Notes: generated by a model not told the origin, from the sequence alone. DNA of 48,630 nt from Alphaproteobacteria bacterium (GCA_013298565.1 JAAFIC010000013.1:1-48630); one strand, 5' to 3'; shown: positions 1 through 7,736, counted from the first letter of the stretch. Translations and numbers: made by a program.

Positions 1-2
1 TC

Positions 3-701
3 ACCGCGCGCGGCATCAACCTCATGCCGGGCCTCACGATTACCGGCCTGTCGGAAGAGGGGGCTGCGCGGCGTGTTAGCCTTTCCGATGGCTCCGTGAT
101 TCTTGCGGGCCAAGTGATGTTCGCCACGGGCCGCGCGCCGAACACCAAGGGCCTTGGGCTTGAGGCGGTTGGCGTTGAAACGGGCGCGCTGGGCGAAATC
201 ATCGTCGATAGTCATTCGCGCACCTCGGTGCCAAACATCTACGCTGTGGGCGATGTCACGAACCGCGTCAACCTTACCCCCGTTGCCATTGCCGAGGCGC
301 GGGCGCTGGCGGAAACCCTCTACAACAATAACCCGATGAGCGTATTCGAGACTATCGTCCCCAGCGCGGTTTTCTCCCGCCCCGAAGTTGGCACCGTCGG
401 CCTGTCCGAAGAAGCGGCCCTTGCGGCAGGCCATACGCTCGATATTTACACAACCCGCTTCCGCCCGATGAAAAACACGCTCTCTGGCCGCAGCGAGCGC
501 ACCTTCATGAAACTCGTCGTCGATCAACCGACCCAGCGCGTGCTTGGCGCGCATATGGTCGGCCCAGATTCGGCGGAAATCATCCAAGGGCTTGCGGTAG
601 CGCTAACGTGCGGCGCGACGAAGCAACAGTTTGATCGCACGATTGGGTTGCATCCGAGTGCGTCTGAAGAGTTCGTGACGATGCGGGATAAGCGGGGGTG
701 A
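3..701 (+). CDS. gor: Glutathione-disulfide reductase, C-terminal part (5' end outside window)
   Basis: The reading frame is open from the left edge, so only about the last 233 residues are present. It contains the FAD-binding stretch with the GDVTNRVNLTPVAIAEAR motif and the dimerisation domain, and ends with HPSASEEFVTMR, which carries the His-Glu pair that protonates the dithiol in glutathione reductases. The family is a cytoplasmic flavoenzyme that reduces glutathione disulfide with NADPH. The redox-active CxxxxC motif lies in the missing N-terminal part, so assignment to glutathione rather than trypanothione or mercuric reductase rests on the C-terminal sequence (VNLTPVAIAEAR, HPSASEE). 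It ends 2 bp before the convergent toxin gene. Confidence 0.9.
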   Translation, partial: TARGINLMPGLTITGLSEEGAARRVSLSDGSVILAGQVMFATGRAPNTKGLGLEAVGVETGALGEIIVDSHSRTSVPNIYAVGDVTNRVNLTPVAIAEARALAETLYNNNPMSVFETIVPSAVFSRPEVGTVGLSEEAALAAGHTLDIYTTRFRPMKNTLSGRSERTFMKLVVDQPTQRVLGAHMVGPDSAEIIQGLAVALTCGATKQQFDRTIGLHPSASEEFVTMRDKRG

Positions 702-703
702 GG

Positions 704-982
704 CTATTTGTCGGGCCACTGCCGAGCACTGTGTAGGACGCGCAGGACTCGTACTAGGTCGTCGGCCACGTCGTAAATCAGGATGTAATTCTGGTGCGCG
801 ACCAGTTCCCGAGTGCCAGGCACGCGGCCAACACGGCCCAGGCCAGGATGATCGAGCAGCAGACCAGCTTTCTCTGACAATAGCTCATCGAGGGCCAAAG
901 CTGCCGCTGGTGCGTGCTGTGCGACGTGCTCGCGTATTTCCATCCGGTCAGTGTATGCCGGGCGCGCCCATACCAATTTCAC
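704..982 (-). CDS. RelE/ParE-family toxin
   Basis: A small basic protein of about 92 residues that reads KLVWARPAYTDRMEIREH near its start, then a GRVGRVPGTRELV segment and a YILIYDVADDLVRVLRVLHSARQWP C-terminus. This is the usual RelE/ParE order: alpha-helical hairpin, then a beta sheet ending in a conserved His-x-x-Arg-x-Trp-P. Members are ribosome-dependent mRNA interferases (RelE) or gyrase poisons (ParE); sequence alone does not separate them here. I chose GTG at 982 because family members begin at the KLVW strand; an in-frame TTG at 994 is possible. It lies downstream of its antitoxin gene and is probably cotranscribed with it. Confidence 0.82.
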   Translation of the reverse strand: MKLVWARPAYTDRMEIREHVAQHAPAAALALDELLSEKAGLLLDHPGLGRVGRVPGTRELVAHQNYILIYDVADDLVRVLRVLHSARQWPDK

Positions 983-996
983 GGCCAATACCAATT

Positions 997-1287
997 TTAC
1001 GATTGTGCGTTGGCCATCTTCCGTCGTGTTTCAGCCCGCCAGGCTTCGGCCTCGGCTTCCACTTCAGTTGCTGAGATCACGTCGCCCGCATTAGCCGAGT
1101 CCAGGCCAATTTGTATCTGGCGACGGAACCAAGCGTCATGCGCAGGGGCTTCCTGTTGTTGTCGCACGACATCTCGCATGTAGTCTCGCAGAAGCTGGGC
1201 GCTGCTGCGGTCACGGGCCTTTGCCGCCGTGGCGAACTCAGTTTTCAGGGATTCACCGACCCGGAATGTGAAGGTTGCTTCGCTCAT
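997..1287 (-). CDS. Antitoxin of the RelE/ParE-like module (ribbon-helix-helix type)
   Basis: A 96-residue protein starting MSEATFTFRVGESLKTEF, then AKARDRSSAQLLRDYMRDVV. The first 45 residues fit a ribbon-helix-helix DNA-binding fold (beta strand FTFRV, then two helices), and the charged C-terminal half (TEVEAEAEAWRAETRRKMA) would wrap the toxin. This start is preferred over an upstream ATG at 1320 because it begins exactly at the DNA-binding strand. The stop lies about 14 bp before the toxin start. A perfect 12-bp inverted repeat lies just upstream (1295-1334), as expected for autoregulation by the antitoxin or the complex. Confidence 0.82.
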   Translation of the reverse strand: MSEATFTFRVGESLKTEFATAAKARDRSSAQLLRDYMRDVVRQQQEAPAHDAWFRRQIQIGLDSANAGDVISATEVEAEAEAWRAETRRKMANAQS

Positions 1288-1294
1288 GGCCTTG

Positions 1295-1334
1295 CGCCTT
1301 GTGTTACAAATGCAGTGCAAGATAACACAAGGCG
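1295..1334 (-). promoter_or_regulatory. Inverted-repeat operator candidate of the toxin-antitoxin operon
   Basis: Perfect 12-bp inverted repeat: CGCCTTGTGTTA (1295-1306) and TAACACAAGGCG (1323-1334) separated by 16 bp. It begins 8 bp upstream of the antitoxin start at 1287. Its position and symmetry fit a site bound by a dimeric ribbon-helix-helix antitoxin; function is inferred. Confidence 0.6.
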
Positions 1335-1419
1335 GGCCATGCTGAAACTGTCTTGTTTTGCCGCATAAGTCTTAAGTTGCACGAAAATCCAGCGCTCGCA
1401 GCGTACATCCCTCAAACCG

Positions 1420-1971
1420 TTACGCGGCTTTCCGCTTCGCGCTGCGGTTTTTCACCGAGCGCGCTTTCAAGGCGCGTGCCCCGAAAGGGCGAACCGGCCC
1501 TTCGACGCCTGCTAAGGCCTGCGGCAGGATGCCGCGCACGTAGAGCCGTTCGGTTTTTTCGCCCGGCATGGTGATGCCCGTGGGGGCAGCGGCGGTGAAG
1601 TTGAACTTGCCATAGAACTCGGCCAAATCGCTGACCAGCACGATGATCTGGTGGCCGTGGGCCGCGCAGGCAGCGAGGGTAACGTCCATCAAATCGGCAC
1701 CGACACCTAAGCCGCGATAGGTGTCATCGACGGCGAGCGGGCCAAGCAGCAGCGCTGGCGTGGCGTTCGGGCCGATTTCGACTGGCCAGTAGCGCAGCGT
1801 GCCGATAACCGTATCGCCCTCTTTCGCCACATAGCAGAGCGGGCCAACCGGGGCCACGCGGTCGCGGAAGCGATAGGAGGTTTTCTGGCTGCGCGCCGTA
1901 CCGAAAACCCGGTCGAGCAGGTGTTCAATCGCGTCTGAATCGTGCGGTTGTTCTTGAGTGAAAGTCACCAT
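1420..1971 (-). CDS. GNAT-family N-acetyltransferase (YhbS-like)
   Basis: A 183-residue protein, MVTFTQEQPHDSDAIEHLLD at the start. The acetyl-CoA-binding motif A is visible as LLGPLAVDDTYRGLGVGADLM (about residues 90-110), followed by motif B-like HQIIVLVSDLAEFYGKFNF. This pattern (LGPLAVxxxxRGxGIGxxL and GDxxYYxxFGF) matches COG3153 YhbS-type acetyltransferases; the acceptor substrate is unknown. The C-terminus has a basic Lys/Arg-rich tail (KARSVKNRSAKRKAA) not needed for catalysis. The ATG at 1971 is chosen because an AGGA ribosome-binding sequence precedes it; the frame remains open further upstream, but that stretch is hairpin-rich and does not resemble protein. Confidence 0.85.
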   Translation of the reverse strand: MVTFTQEQPHDSDAIEHLLDRVFGTARSQKTSYRFRDRVAPVGPLCYVAKEGDTVIGTLRYWPVEIGPNATPALLLGPLAVDDTYRGLGVGADLMDVTLAACAAHGHQIIVLVSDLAEFYGKFNFTAAAPTGITMPGEKTERLYVRGILPQALAGVEGPVRPFGARALKARSVKNRSAKRKAA

Positions 1972-2258
1972 TATCGTCGTCCTGAACCTGAGAGAGCCTG
2001 TAATCGCGTGTCTCGGCCAACCGCAGGGTTGGTTAAGCGCAAGGCCGGTAGGCCGGGTCTCGTCTAGGGCAGCAGGGTGACGAAGCAGAACCCAGAACCC
2101 CGCTGCAAACGCAGACGAACCGACCGGCCCTGGGGGCCGTCTTCTCGTCGTCGTTGCAGGGTGGAAACTTGGGTCACCGCTTAATCCTCTGTGTTCGTGG
2201 TGCAAATCAATATCATATTCTGAACTGGCGTCAAGTGGCAGTATTTTATCCTGTGATA
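1972..2258 (-). other. Gene-free, hairpin-rich leader region of the GNAT gene
   Basis: No credible gene in 287 bp. On the strand of the acetyltransferase gene it can form several stems: an outer CTGCAA (2103-2108) with TTGCAG (2154-2159) enclosing CGGCC (2125-2129) with GGCCG (2135-2139), a CTGC/GCAG hairpin at 2103-2114, and a CCAACC/GTTGG hairpin near 2030. This could be a structured 5' untranslated region or a terminator/attenuator. I do not recognise a known riboswitch class. Confidence 0.35.
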
Positions 2259-2442
2259 TGCCGAAACTGCATCAGGCTTAGGGCTGCGCCCCACAGGCTG
2301 AAAGCGTCATTCACAGAAAGGCTGCCAATATCGGCGTGGTTCAGATCTTCCAGCAGAACCAAGCGACCCTGTCCTGGGGGGAGGGCTTCTAACAGGCTTT
2401 CGCTTTCGGTGTAAGGGATCACCGCATCATAACCGCTATGCA
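2259..2442 (-). pseudogene. Displaced 3' end of the alpha/beta-hydrolase gene (repeat copy A)
   Basis: These 184 bp match positions 3398-3581, the last 61 codons of the hydrolase gene, with about 11 mismatches counted by eye (near 94% identity) and no gaps. The fragment keeps the reading frame (DAVIPYTESESLLEALPPGQ onward) and runs on into RHITG before a stop. Most differences are synonymous: only R to G in HS(R/G)YD and MS to VN in SL(MS/VN)D change residues. The fragment has no start region and is not expected to be expressed usefully. It marks the far edge of the AT-rich island. Confidence 0.85.
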
Positions 2443-2597
2443 ACGCTCATATATTGAGTCTATGAACCATCGCATCAGTTTGCATAGCACCAGAGCGTAA
2501 ATAACCTTGATTAATGCGTTATGTAGCGCCATTTTCACTGAGTGGGGTGCTGTTAGTGTTAGCCGATACAAAAGAGCTTACACCGGAGGTTGTCACT

Positions 2598-2852
2598 ATG
2601 AATTTATATAAAAATACTAACAAACATAAGTTTGCTGGCGTTAACATGTCCAAATTTAGTATATTTATGGACTATGTTGATGGTTATGCGCATGCATTTA
2701 TAATGTTTCCGCAAGAAAAATCTGAGAAAATACATAATTATGAGTTAGGGGATTTGGATGATGATTTGAAGTCCTTGGCGTCGGATTGTGATGAAGTGAT
2801 GAACGTTGTAAATAAGTATTTTTCAAGGGCTTATTTTGTAAAAAACATCTAA
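2598..2852 (+). CDS. Small hypothetical protein of the AT-rich island
   Basis: An 84-residue protein starting MNLYKNTNKHKFAGVNMSKF, not recognised. The start at 2598 is supported by a good GGAGG sequence about 10 bp upstream; the longer frame from 2514 lacks one. It has a mixed alpha/beta look, with an aromatic stretch (FSIFMDYVDGYAHAFIMF) and an acidic segment (ELGDLDDDLKSLASDCDE), and no clear signal peptide or membrane helix. Base composition is distinctly AT-rich compared with surrounding genes, which suggests recent acquisition. It is followed after 18 bp by the DUF2335 gene on the same strand, probably as one transcript. Confidence 0.6.
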   Translation: MNLYKNTNKHKFAGVNMSKFSIFMDYVDGYAHAFIMFPQEKSEKIHNYELGDLDDDLKSLASDCDEVMNVVNKYFSRAYFVKNI

Positions 2853-2870
2853 TAAATAAGGATTGTATTT

Positions 2871-3383
2871 ATGTCTGATGAGAATGATTTGTCTGTGCCC
2901 AAGGTTGATGAAAATCAGATTGAAGGGTCTGGTCTAAGTAATGATGCTCTCAGTGATCGTGGGATCACTCCTGAAATATTAGAGGGTCGTATTGCAAGGA
3001 CATTTACTAAGAGTGTTGCTCTATCGCGTAGCCCATATCCCTCCCCTGAGATGCTTAGCGCATATGCAGAATTTCGACCGGACTTCCCTAATCATATTAT
3101 AGCAAAAATAGATGAAGAAACGGAACATCGCTGAAAAATCAATTTTAAGATTGTTGATGGGGAAGAGGGTAGACGGGATAATAAGGAAAAGCGCAAAGAC
3201 AGAGCACAATATATTGCTCTGGCTATAGCGGTTAGTGGTATTATTCTTTCTCCAGGAATGTACCTATATACAGGTAATTGGGTATTTCCCACCATATTTT
3301 TGGCAATTACGGTAGGTGGACCTCCTGCCGCATTGTTGGCTCTGAGTTTTCTCAACCGCAAAAACAGTCAAGACAGTGAATAA
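2871..3383 (+). pseudogene. DUF2335-family membrane protein gene interrupted by an in-frame TGA
   Basis: The frame starting at ATG 2871 (AAGGA about 10 bp upstream) encodes 87 residues ending in EETEHR and then TGA at 3132-3134. The same frame continues without another stop to TAA at 3381-3383 and encodes the rest of a DUF2335 protein: a basic linker (GRRDNKEKRKDRAQ), two hydrophobic segments (YIALAIAVSGIILSPGMYL and FPTIFLAITVGG) and a short tail. The typical family layout is SPYPSPEML...YAEFRPDFPNHII...EHR, then linker, then two membrane helices, all seen here. A CGA to TGA change would explain the stop. It is either a one-mutation pseudogene or a readthrough case; DUF2335 function is not known and genes are often on phages and plasmids. 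Confidence 0.7.
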
Positions 3384-3393
3384 AATAGGGACG

Positions 3394-4521
3394 TTATTGC
3401 CGAAACTGCATCAGGCTTAGGGCCGCGCCCCACAGGCTGAAAGCGTCGCTCATGGATAGGCTGCCAATGTCGGCGTGGTTCAGATCTTCCAGCAGAACCA
3501 AGCGGCCCTGTCCTGGGGGGAGGGCTTCCAACAGGCTTTCGCTTTCGGTGTAAGGGATTACCGCATCATAACGGCTATGCACTAGGGTCACGCGCGCGGC
3601 AAGGGCAGAGAGGTCAAGATCAACGAGGCTAAGGGCAGAAATCGCACCCCGGATTGGGGCGGGCAGGGCCGCGATAAGCTCGCTAACAGCATCGGGATCA
3701 TCCGTTCGCACCAGCGCATAGAGGGCCTTGCCCTGCAGCCCTAAGCCTTGCGCCAGATCGTCCAAGGGCGCGCTGGGATCGTTTAGGCGGCGCTCCGCCA
3801 TAATCGCCAGCAAACCCCGGTCGTTGGCATCCTCCAGCCGCCCGAGATTGGCCTGGAGAAATACCCATACCGAACGCGGGTTGGGCGGTTGAAACTGCCA
3901 CGTATCATCAAAGCGCCCGCGATAGGCCCCGGTGATGAAAAAACGGATCACGGCTTCCGAATCGTAAAAACCGCCCAGCGCGAAAATCCCCTGCACATCG
4001 GCGCTCACGTCCGGCTCCAGCGCGGCGCGGATCGAGGGCACGAGGCTGTAGGAAACTGCGCCAATGCCCACCGCGCGCGCCGACGGGTCGATCCTATCCG
4101 TCGCCACCCGCACCGCATCGGCAATGGCGCGGGCGTGGTCCGGCAGCACGTGGAAGCGCTCTATGCCGGGTAGGTCCGGCACGATGACGCGAAAGCCGAC
4201 TTCCGCCAAAATCCGCGCCATAAGCTGCAAGCGCGCATCATCGCGCCCTGCTCTCGCGGCCCCTGGCACGAGGATCAGGCTGGCACGCTCCCACCCATCC
4301 TGCCTTAGCCAGATGTCGCCATCGCGCGTGCGACCATCAATCGTCCACTGTGTGCGATTGGTCGTGATAGCAGGGGCGAAGGGCAGCGGCGCTTTATTCG
4401 ACAGCAGCGAGACGATGACCCAGAGCGCTGCGCCGGTTCCCGCTGGCGTTAGCGCCCAGCCAAGGCCCCCCACCCCTAGCAGTAGCGCGAAGGTGAGGAG
4501 CAAGCGCCGCAGAAATTTCAT
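3394..4521 (-). CDS. Membrane-anchored alpha/beta-hydrolase-like protein
   Basis: A 375-residue protein beginning MKFLRRLLLTFALLLGVGGL, a probable N-terminal membrane anchor or signal. The body has alpha/beta-hydrolase features: LILVPGAARAGRDDARLQL (oxyanion region), a nucleophile-elbow-like GIGAVSYSLVPS, an acid in HSRYDAVIPYTES and a His in LLEDLNHADIG. The elbow is not a canonical GxSxG, so activity is uncertain. The start is set by a 4-bp ATGA overlap with the upstream nicotinate phosphoribosyltransferase gene, which implies translational coupling. The last 61 codons are duplicated at 2259-2442 across an AT-rich island, so this 3' end may have been supplied by an inserted element. Substrate unknown. 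Confidence 0.78.
   Translation of the reverse strand: MKFLRRLLLTFALLLGVGGLGWALTPAGTGAALWVIVSLLSNKAPLPFAPAITTNRTQWTIDGRTRDGDIWLRQDGWERASLILVPGAARAGRDDARLQLMARILAEVGFRVIVPDLPGIERFHVLPDHARAIADAVRVATDRIDPSARAVGIGAVSYSLVPSIRAALEPDVSADVQGIFALGGFYDSEAVIRFFITGAYRGRFDDTWQFQPPNPRSVWVFLQANLGRLEDANDRGLLAIMAERRLNDPSAPLDDLAQGLGLQGKALYALVRTDDPDAVSELIAALPAPIRGAISALSLVDLDLSALAARVTLVHSRYDAVIPYTESESLLEALPPGQGRLVLLEDLNHADIGSLSMSDAFSLWGAALSLMQFRQ
3398..3581 (-). repeat. 184-bp direct repeat, copy B (3' end of intact hydrolase gene)
   Basis: The counterpart of 2259-2442, same length and orientation, bracketing 955 bp of AT-rich DNA. The repeat ends at the last codon just before the stop on one side and at GCTATGCA (3574-3581) on the other. 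The match stops abruptly at both edges. Confidence 0.88.
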
Positions 4522-5657
4522 TTCCGCAGCAAAAATTCGCGCCCGAGTTTCACGCGAGGCTCGCCATCGTAAGCGATAATATCGGCCGTGGCGTAGGTTT
4601 CGCCCCAACTGTCGGGCAGGTAGGAGCCAGTGCCGATAATATCGACAGGGGCATTGGCGGCAGCCATCACCTTGCACTTCGCGGGGCCGAAGCCGCTGGA
4701 GCCGATGATTTTTACCTTGGGGAACCCGGCGGTATCGAGCGCTTGGCGGAAATGGAAAATCGCTGCTGCCGTTACCCCTGGCCCGACGAGGTGCCGCAGT
4801 TCGGCTTCGGTACGATACCCGCGAATAGAGTGCGGTGCGTGGGCTTCCAGCACAGCGTAGGACAGGGAGGTATCAAGCCCCTCGATAAACCGGCTGCCGT
4901 GGGTATCGAGCCGGAAGCTGATGCACCCCTCTGCCGCCAACTGCGGGAAGCGCGCGCAAACCGCTAGCGCGTCGGTCACTTCCTGACCAAAATAATCGAC
5001 CAGCACGATCAAATCATTCTCGGGATAGGTCTCGTGATACATTTCGGCGGCGCGTAACGTGCTGCCCGCATACCCGACAAGGGCGTGCGGCATGGTGCCC
5101 AAACCGCCGTCGCGCCCGAAATAATGGGCGGTGGCGGTGGTGGCATTACCGATGAAGCCGACCGCGCCGACGGATCTTTTAGCCGCGTCCGATCCCACAT
5201 GGGCGGCATAGGCCATCATCTCGGCCATTTCTTGCCCGGCGCAGTGGCGGGCTTCCATAGCGAGAAACGCCACATTCGGTAAATCCACACACATGGTAAA
5301 CGCATTATACGCCGCTACACAGGCCGGGCCTAAGCGTTGCAGCAGAATGGTTTCAAGATCGACAAGATGAATGAACGAGCCGGTGACGTAGAACAAAGGC
5401 TCGCCCGCGCCCACCCAATCACCTTCGTGATGCTTGGTTTCGATCTCGAACGCCGTCTCCCGAACCGCTGCCATCGTCGTGAGCCAATCAAGGGCGAGTT
5501 TGGCGGCAAACAACACGGGCCGCCGCATGAACACCGCGTAAGTTACGGCTGAGTCGCCATTCCTACGGACGATTTCTTTCGTCCGTAGGAAGTACGCATC
5601 GGTGCGGTTGGCAACCTGCTCGGGGGTAAGGGCTGAGCCTAACTCTGGAATCTGCAT
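4518..5657 (-). CDS. pncB: Nicotinate phosphoribosyltransferase (short form)
   Basis: A 379-residue cytoplasmic enzyme of NAD salvage that joins nicotinate to PRPP to give nicotinate mononucleotide. Recognisable segments are RTDAYFLRTKEIV near the N-terminus, GEPLFYVTGSF, the SFRLDTHGSRFIEGLD stretch and the phosphate-binding GFGPAKCKVMAAANAPVDII...GTGSYLP near the C-terminus. The length fits the short archaeal/actinobacterial-like branch rather than the longer enterobacterial PncB. The ATG at 5657 follows a TTCAGGAGAATC sequence with a good AGGAG. The gene ends in an ATGA overlap with the hydrolase gene and lies 53 bp downstream of DAHP synthase on the same strand, so all three may be cotranscribed. 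Confidence 0.88.
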   Translation of the reverse strand: MQIPELGSALTPEQVANRTDAYFLRTKEIVRRNGDSAVTYAVFMRRPVLFAAKLALDWLTTMAAVRETAFEIETKHHEGDWVGAGEPLFYVTGSFIHLVDLETILLQRLGPACVAAYNAFTMCVDLPNVAFLAMEARHCAGQEMAEMMAYAAHVGSDAAKRSVGAVGFIGNATTATAHYFGRDGGLGTMPHALVGYAGSTLRAAEMYHETYPENDLIVLVDYFGQEVTDALAVCARFPQLAAEGCISFRLDTHGSRFIEGLDTSLSYAVLEAHAPHSIRGYRTEAELRHLVGPGVTAAAIFHFRQALDTAGFPKVKIIGSSGFGPAKCKVMAAANAPVDIIGTGSYLPDSWGETYATADIIAYDGEPRVKLGREFLLRK

Positions 5658-5690
5658 GATTCTCCTGAACGGCCCGCCTGTTATGGCCTG

Positions 5691-5720
5691 ACCACCTAAC
5701 TCACTACCACCTAACTCGCT
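5691..5720. repeat. 15-bp tandem duplication at the end of the DAHP synthase gene
   Basis: Two adjoining units, ACCACCTAACTCACT (5691-5705) and ACCACCTAACTCGCT (5706-5720), differ at one base. The second contains the DAHP synthase stop codon (5711-5713, reverse strand), so a second in-frame-spaced stop follows it. Confidence 0.85.
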
Positions 5721-7087
5721 GCGGCAAGCCTTACAGCTTCTCGCTCGGCTTTCAAGGATTCCGCGATAAGGAAGGCGAGTTCAATTGCCTGCTCGCCATT
5801 TAAGCGCGGATCGCAGTGGGTATGGTAACGATCCCCCAACGACTCGTCGCTAATAGCCTGCGCCCCGCCGATACATTCGGTCACGTTGCGTCCGGTCATC
5901 TCGAAATGCACGCCGCCCGCATAGGTGCCTTCGGCGCGGTGAATTTCAAAGAAACTGCGGATTTCCGACAGGATATTGTCGAAGGCGCGGGTTTTATACC
6001 CGCTGGCGGCTTTCATCGTATTGCCGTGCATCGGGTCGGACGACCACACCACGCGGCGGCCTTCGCGCTCCACCAACCGCACCAGCGGCGGCAGGTGTTT
6101 TGCAATCTTATCGGCCCCCATGCGTGCAATCAGGGTTAGGCGACCCGGTTCGTTCGCAGGGTTCAACCGATCAATCAGGCGGATCAGATCATCCGGGTCC
6201 ATGCTGGGGCCGACTTTCATGCCGATGGGGTTCTTAATCCCGCGCATGAACTCTACGTGTGCGCCATCCAGTTGGCGCGTGCGGTCGCCGATCCATAGCA
6301 TATGGGCGGAGGTATCGTACCAATCGCCGGTAAGGCTATCTATCCGCGTCATCGCCTGCTCGAAGCCCAACAGAAGGGCTTCATGGCTGGTGAACACATC
6401 GGTTTCGCGGATTTGTGGTGAGCTTTCGGAGGTGAGGCCGCAGGCTTCCATGAAGGCAAGGCATTCGCTAATGCGGTCGGCCAGCGCCTGATATTTTTCC
6501 CCGGCGGGGGAGCGGGCGACGAACCCCAGCGTCCAGCCGTGAACGCGGTGCAGGTCGGCATAGCCGCCTTGCGCGAAGGCACGAATTAGGTTCAGCGTGG
6601 CGGCGGACTGGCTATAGGCCTGCAACTGGCGCTTTGGATTGGGAATGCGGGCGTCTTCAGTGAACTCGATACCATTCACCACATCGCCGCGATAAGAGGG
6701 CAGGGTAATGCCGTCGCGCGTTTCGGTATCTTCCGAGCGCGGCTTGGCGAACTGCCCGGCAAGTCGCCCCACCTTTACCGTCGGCATGGCCGAACCAAAG
6801 GTCATAATCACGGCCATTTGCAGCAGCACGCGGAAGGTGTCGCGGATGTTGTCGGGATGGAACTCGGCGAAGCTCTCGGCGCAATCGCCGCCTTGGAGCA
6901 AAAACGCCTTTCCATCGGCCACTTTGGCAAGCTGGGCCTGCAAGCGGCGCGCTTCGCCTGCAAAAACCAAGGGCGGATAGCTACGCAGGGTGGCTTCGAC
7001 CGATGCCACGTCGGCGGCATTCGGGTAGGTCGGCATCTGCTTCACCGGCTTGGTGCGCCAGCTATCGGGGGTCCATTTCCCGCTCAT
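5711..7087 (-). CDS. Class II 3-deoxy-7-phosphoheptulonate (DAHP) synthase
   Basis: A 458-residue enzyme catalysing the first step of the shikimate pathway, condensation of phosphoenolpyruvate and erythrose 4-phosphate. Class II (plant/Mycobacterium-like) signatures are clear: [15 protein letters not shown] (about residues 62-76, with the metal-binding Cys), [48 protein letters not shown] and [18 protein letters not shown]. Length is normal for the class. It starts [19 protein letters not shown], as in other proteobacterial members. Aromatic feedback regulation cannot be judged by eye. Upstream is a 210-bp spacer shared with a divergent lipoprotein gene. Confidence 0.95.
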   Translation of the reverse strand: MSGKWTPDSWRTKPVKQMPTYPNAADVASVEATLRSYPPLVFAGEARRLQAQLAKVADGKAFLLQGGDCAESFAEFHPDNIRDTFRVLLQMAVIMTFGSAMPTVKVGRLAGQFAKPRSEDTETRDGITLPSYRGDVVNGIEFTEDARIPNPKRQLQAYSQSAATLNLIRAFAQGGYADLHRVHGWTLGFVARSPAGEKYQALADRISECLAFMEACGLTSESSPQIRETDVFTSHEALLLGFEQAMTRIDSLTGDWYDTSAHMLWIGDRTRQLDGAHVEFMRGIKNPIGMKVGPSMDPDDLIRLIDRLNPANEPGRLTLIARMGADKIAKHLPPLVRLVEREGRRVVWSSDPMHGNTMKAASGYKTRAFDNILSEIRSFFEIHRAEGTYAGGVHFEMTGRNVTECIGGAQAISDESLGDRYHTHCDPRLNGEQAIELAFLIAESLKAEREAVRLAAAS

Positions 7088-7297
7088 CGGTTTCTCTTCC
7101 TCAACTCCGTTTTCTTCTGATTTTTCAGAAGATCAATCAGAATACAGCTTTTCGGGCGCAACGGAAATCCAAACTTTGCAGTCCTGCCAATGGTTTCGCC
7201 TGAAATGATCATCTTGCCAATTTGTCATACGACGGCCAGCGTGGGGATAGGTCCGCTAGCCTAGGATAAGTTTCAGGTTTTTGCGGTGGAGAAAATC

Positions 7298-7582
7298 ATG
7301 CCGATGCGCTTGTCTCTTATGGCTATCTTGGTGCTGCTATCCGGTTGCGTGACGGGGGCGACCAGCTTTGCCGGAGAGCGTTATTATTATGACTCGCCGC
7401 CCCCGCGTTACGATTACCCGCCGCCTGTCTATTATCGCCCCGCCCCAGAATATCGCCCCGTGATCATTTACCGCGACCGATCTTACCATGATCGCCGCGA
7501 TTGGCGCGACGACCGCCGGGATCGCCGCCGCGATGACCGTCGGGGGTGGCGGGATGATTGGCGGCATGATCGCCGCTGGTAG
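7298..7582 (+). CDS. Small lipoprotein with Tyr/Pro-rich and Arg/Asp-rich low-complexity tail
   Basis: A 94-residue protein: [20 protein letters not shown] is a lipoprotein signal with lipobox LSGC, predicted to be lipidated at that Cys. The mature part is low-complexity: a Tyr/Pro section ([18 protein letters not shown]) then alternating Arg/Asp/Trp ([17 protein letters not shown]). Similar short RD/Y-rich envelope proteins are common in proteobacteria but have no assigned role. ATG 7298 is preferred over GTG 7286 because the GTG lies inside the GGAG ribosome-binding sequence. Its 3' half overlaps the antisense tail of the DUF2256 gene. Confidence 0.72.
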   Translation: MPMRLSLMAILVLLSGCVTGATSFAGERYYYDSPPPRYDYPPPVYYRPAPEYRPVIIYRDRSYHDRRDWRDDRRDRRRDDRRGWRDDWRHDRRW

Positions 7583-7733
7583 TTCTAGCACCGGCCCCAG
7601 CCCCAACACTGCGGCAGCGGTCTGAGCAGTAACGAACCTGCTCCCAATCCCGTTCCCATTTTTTGCGCCAGACAAAGGGGCGTTGGCACGCCACACAGAT
7701 TTTACTGGGCAGGGTTAGCTTTTTGTGGGCCAT
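7464..7733 (-). CDS. DUF2256 small zinc-ribbon-like protein with extended tail
   Basis: The first 43 residues match DUF2256: [20 protein letters not shown], then [17 protein letters not shown], with two CxxC-type cysteine pairs (CVAC and CSDRC) likely to bind zinc. Members are usually only 50-60 residues; here the frame runs on to 89 residues through low-information Gly/Ala/Arg sequence that is simply the antisense of the lipoprotein's RD repeats. The tail is therefore probably a consequence of losing the normal stop, or is unused. The start is 3 bp past the stop of the HAD gene on the same strand. In other genomes DUF2256 genes often neighbour FeS photolyase genes; here that gene is 17 kb away. 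Confidence 0.7.
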   Translation of the reverse strand: MAHKKLTLPSKICVACQRPFVWRKKWERDWEQVRYCSDRCRSVGAGAGARTTSGDHAANHPATPDGHRGGDPGGRRANRGDHGKIGRGK

Positions 7734-7736
7734 GGG

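Noticed and set aside
3092-3361. Minus-strand frame within the island (89 codons)
   Set aside because: It is antisense to the continued DUF2335 frame, which matches a known family; the minus-strand product does not.
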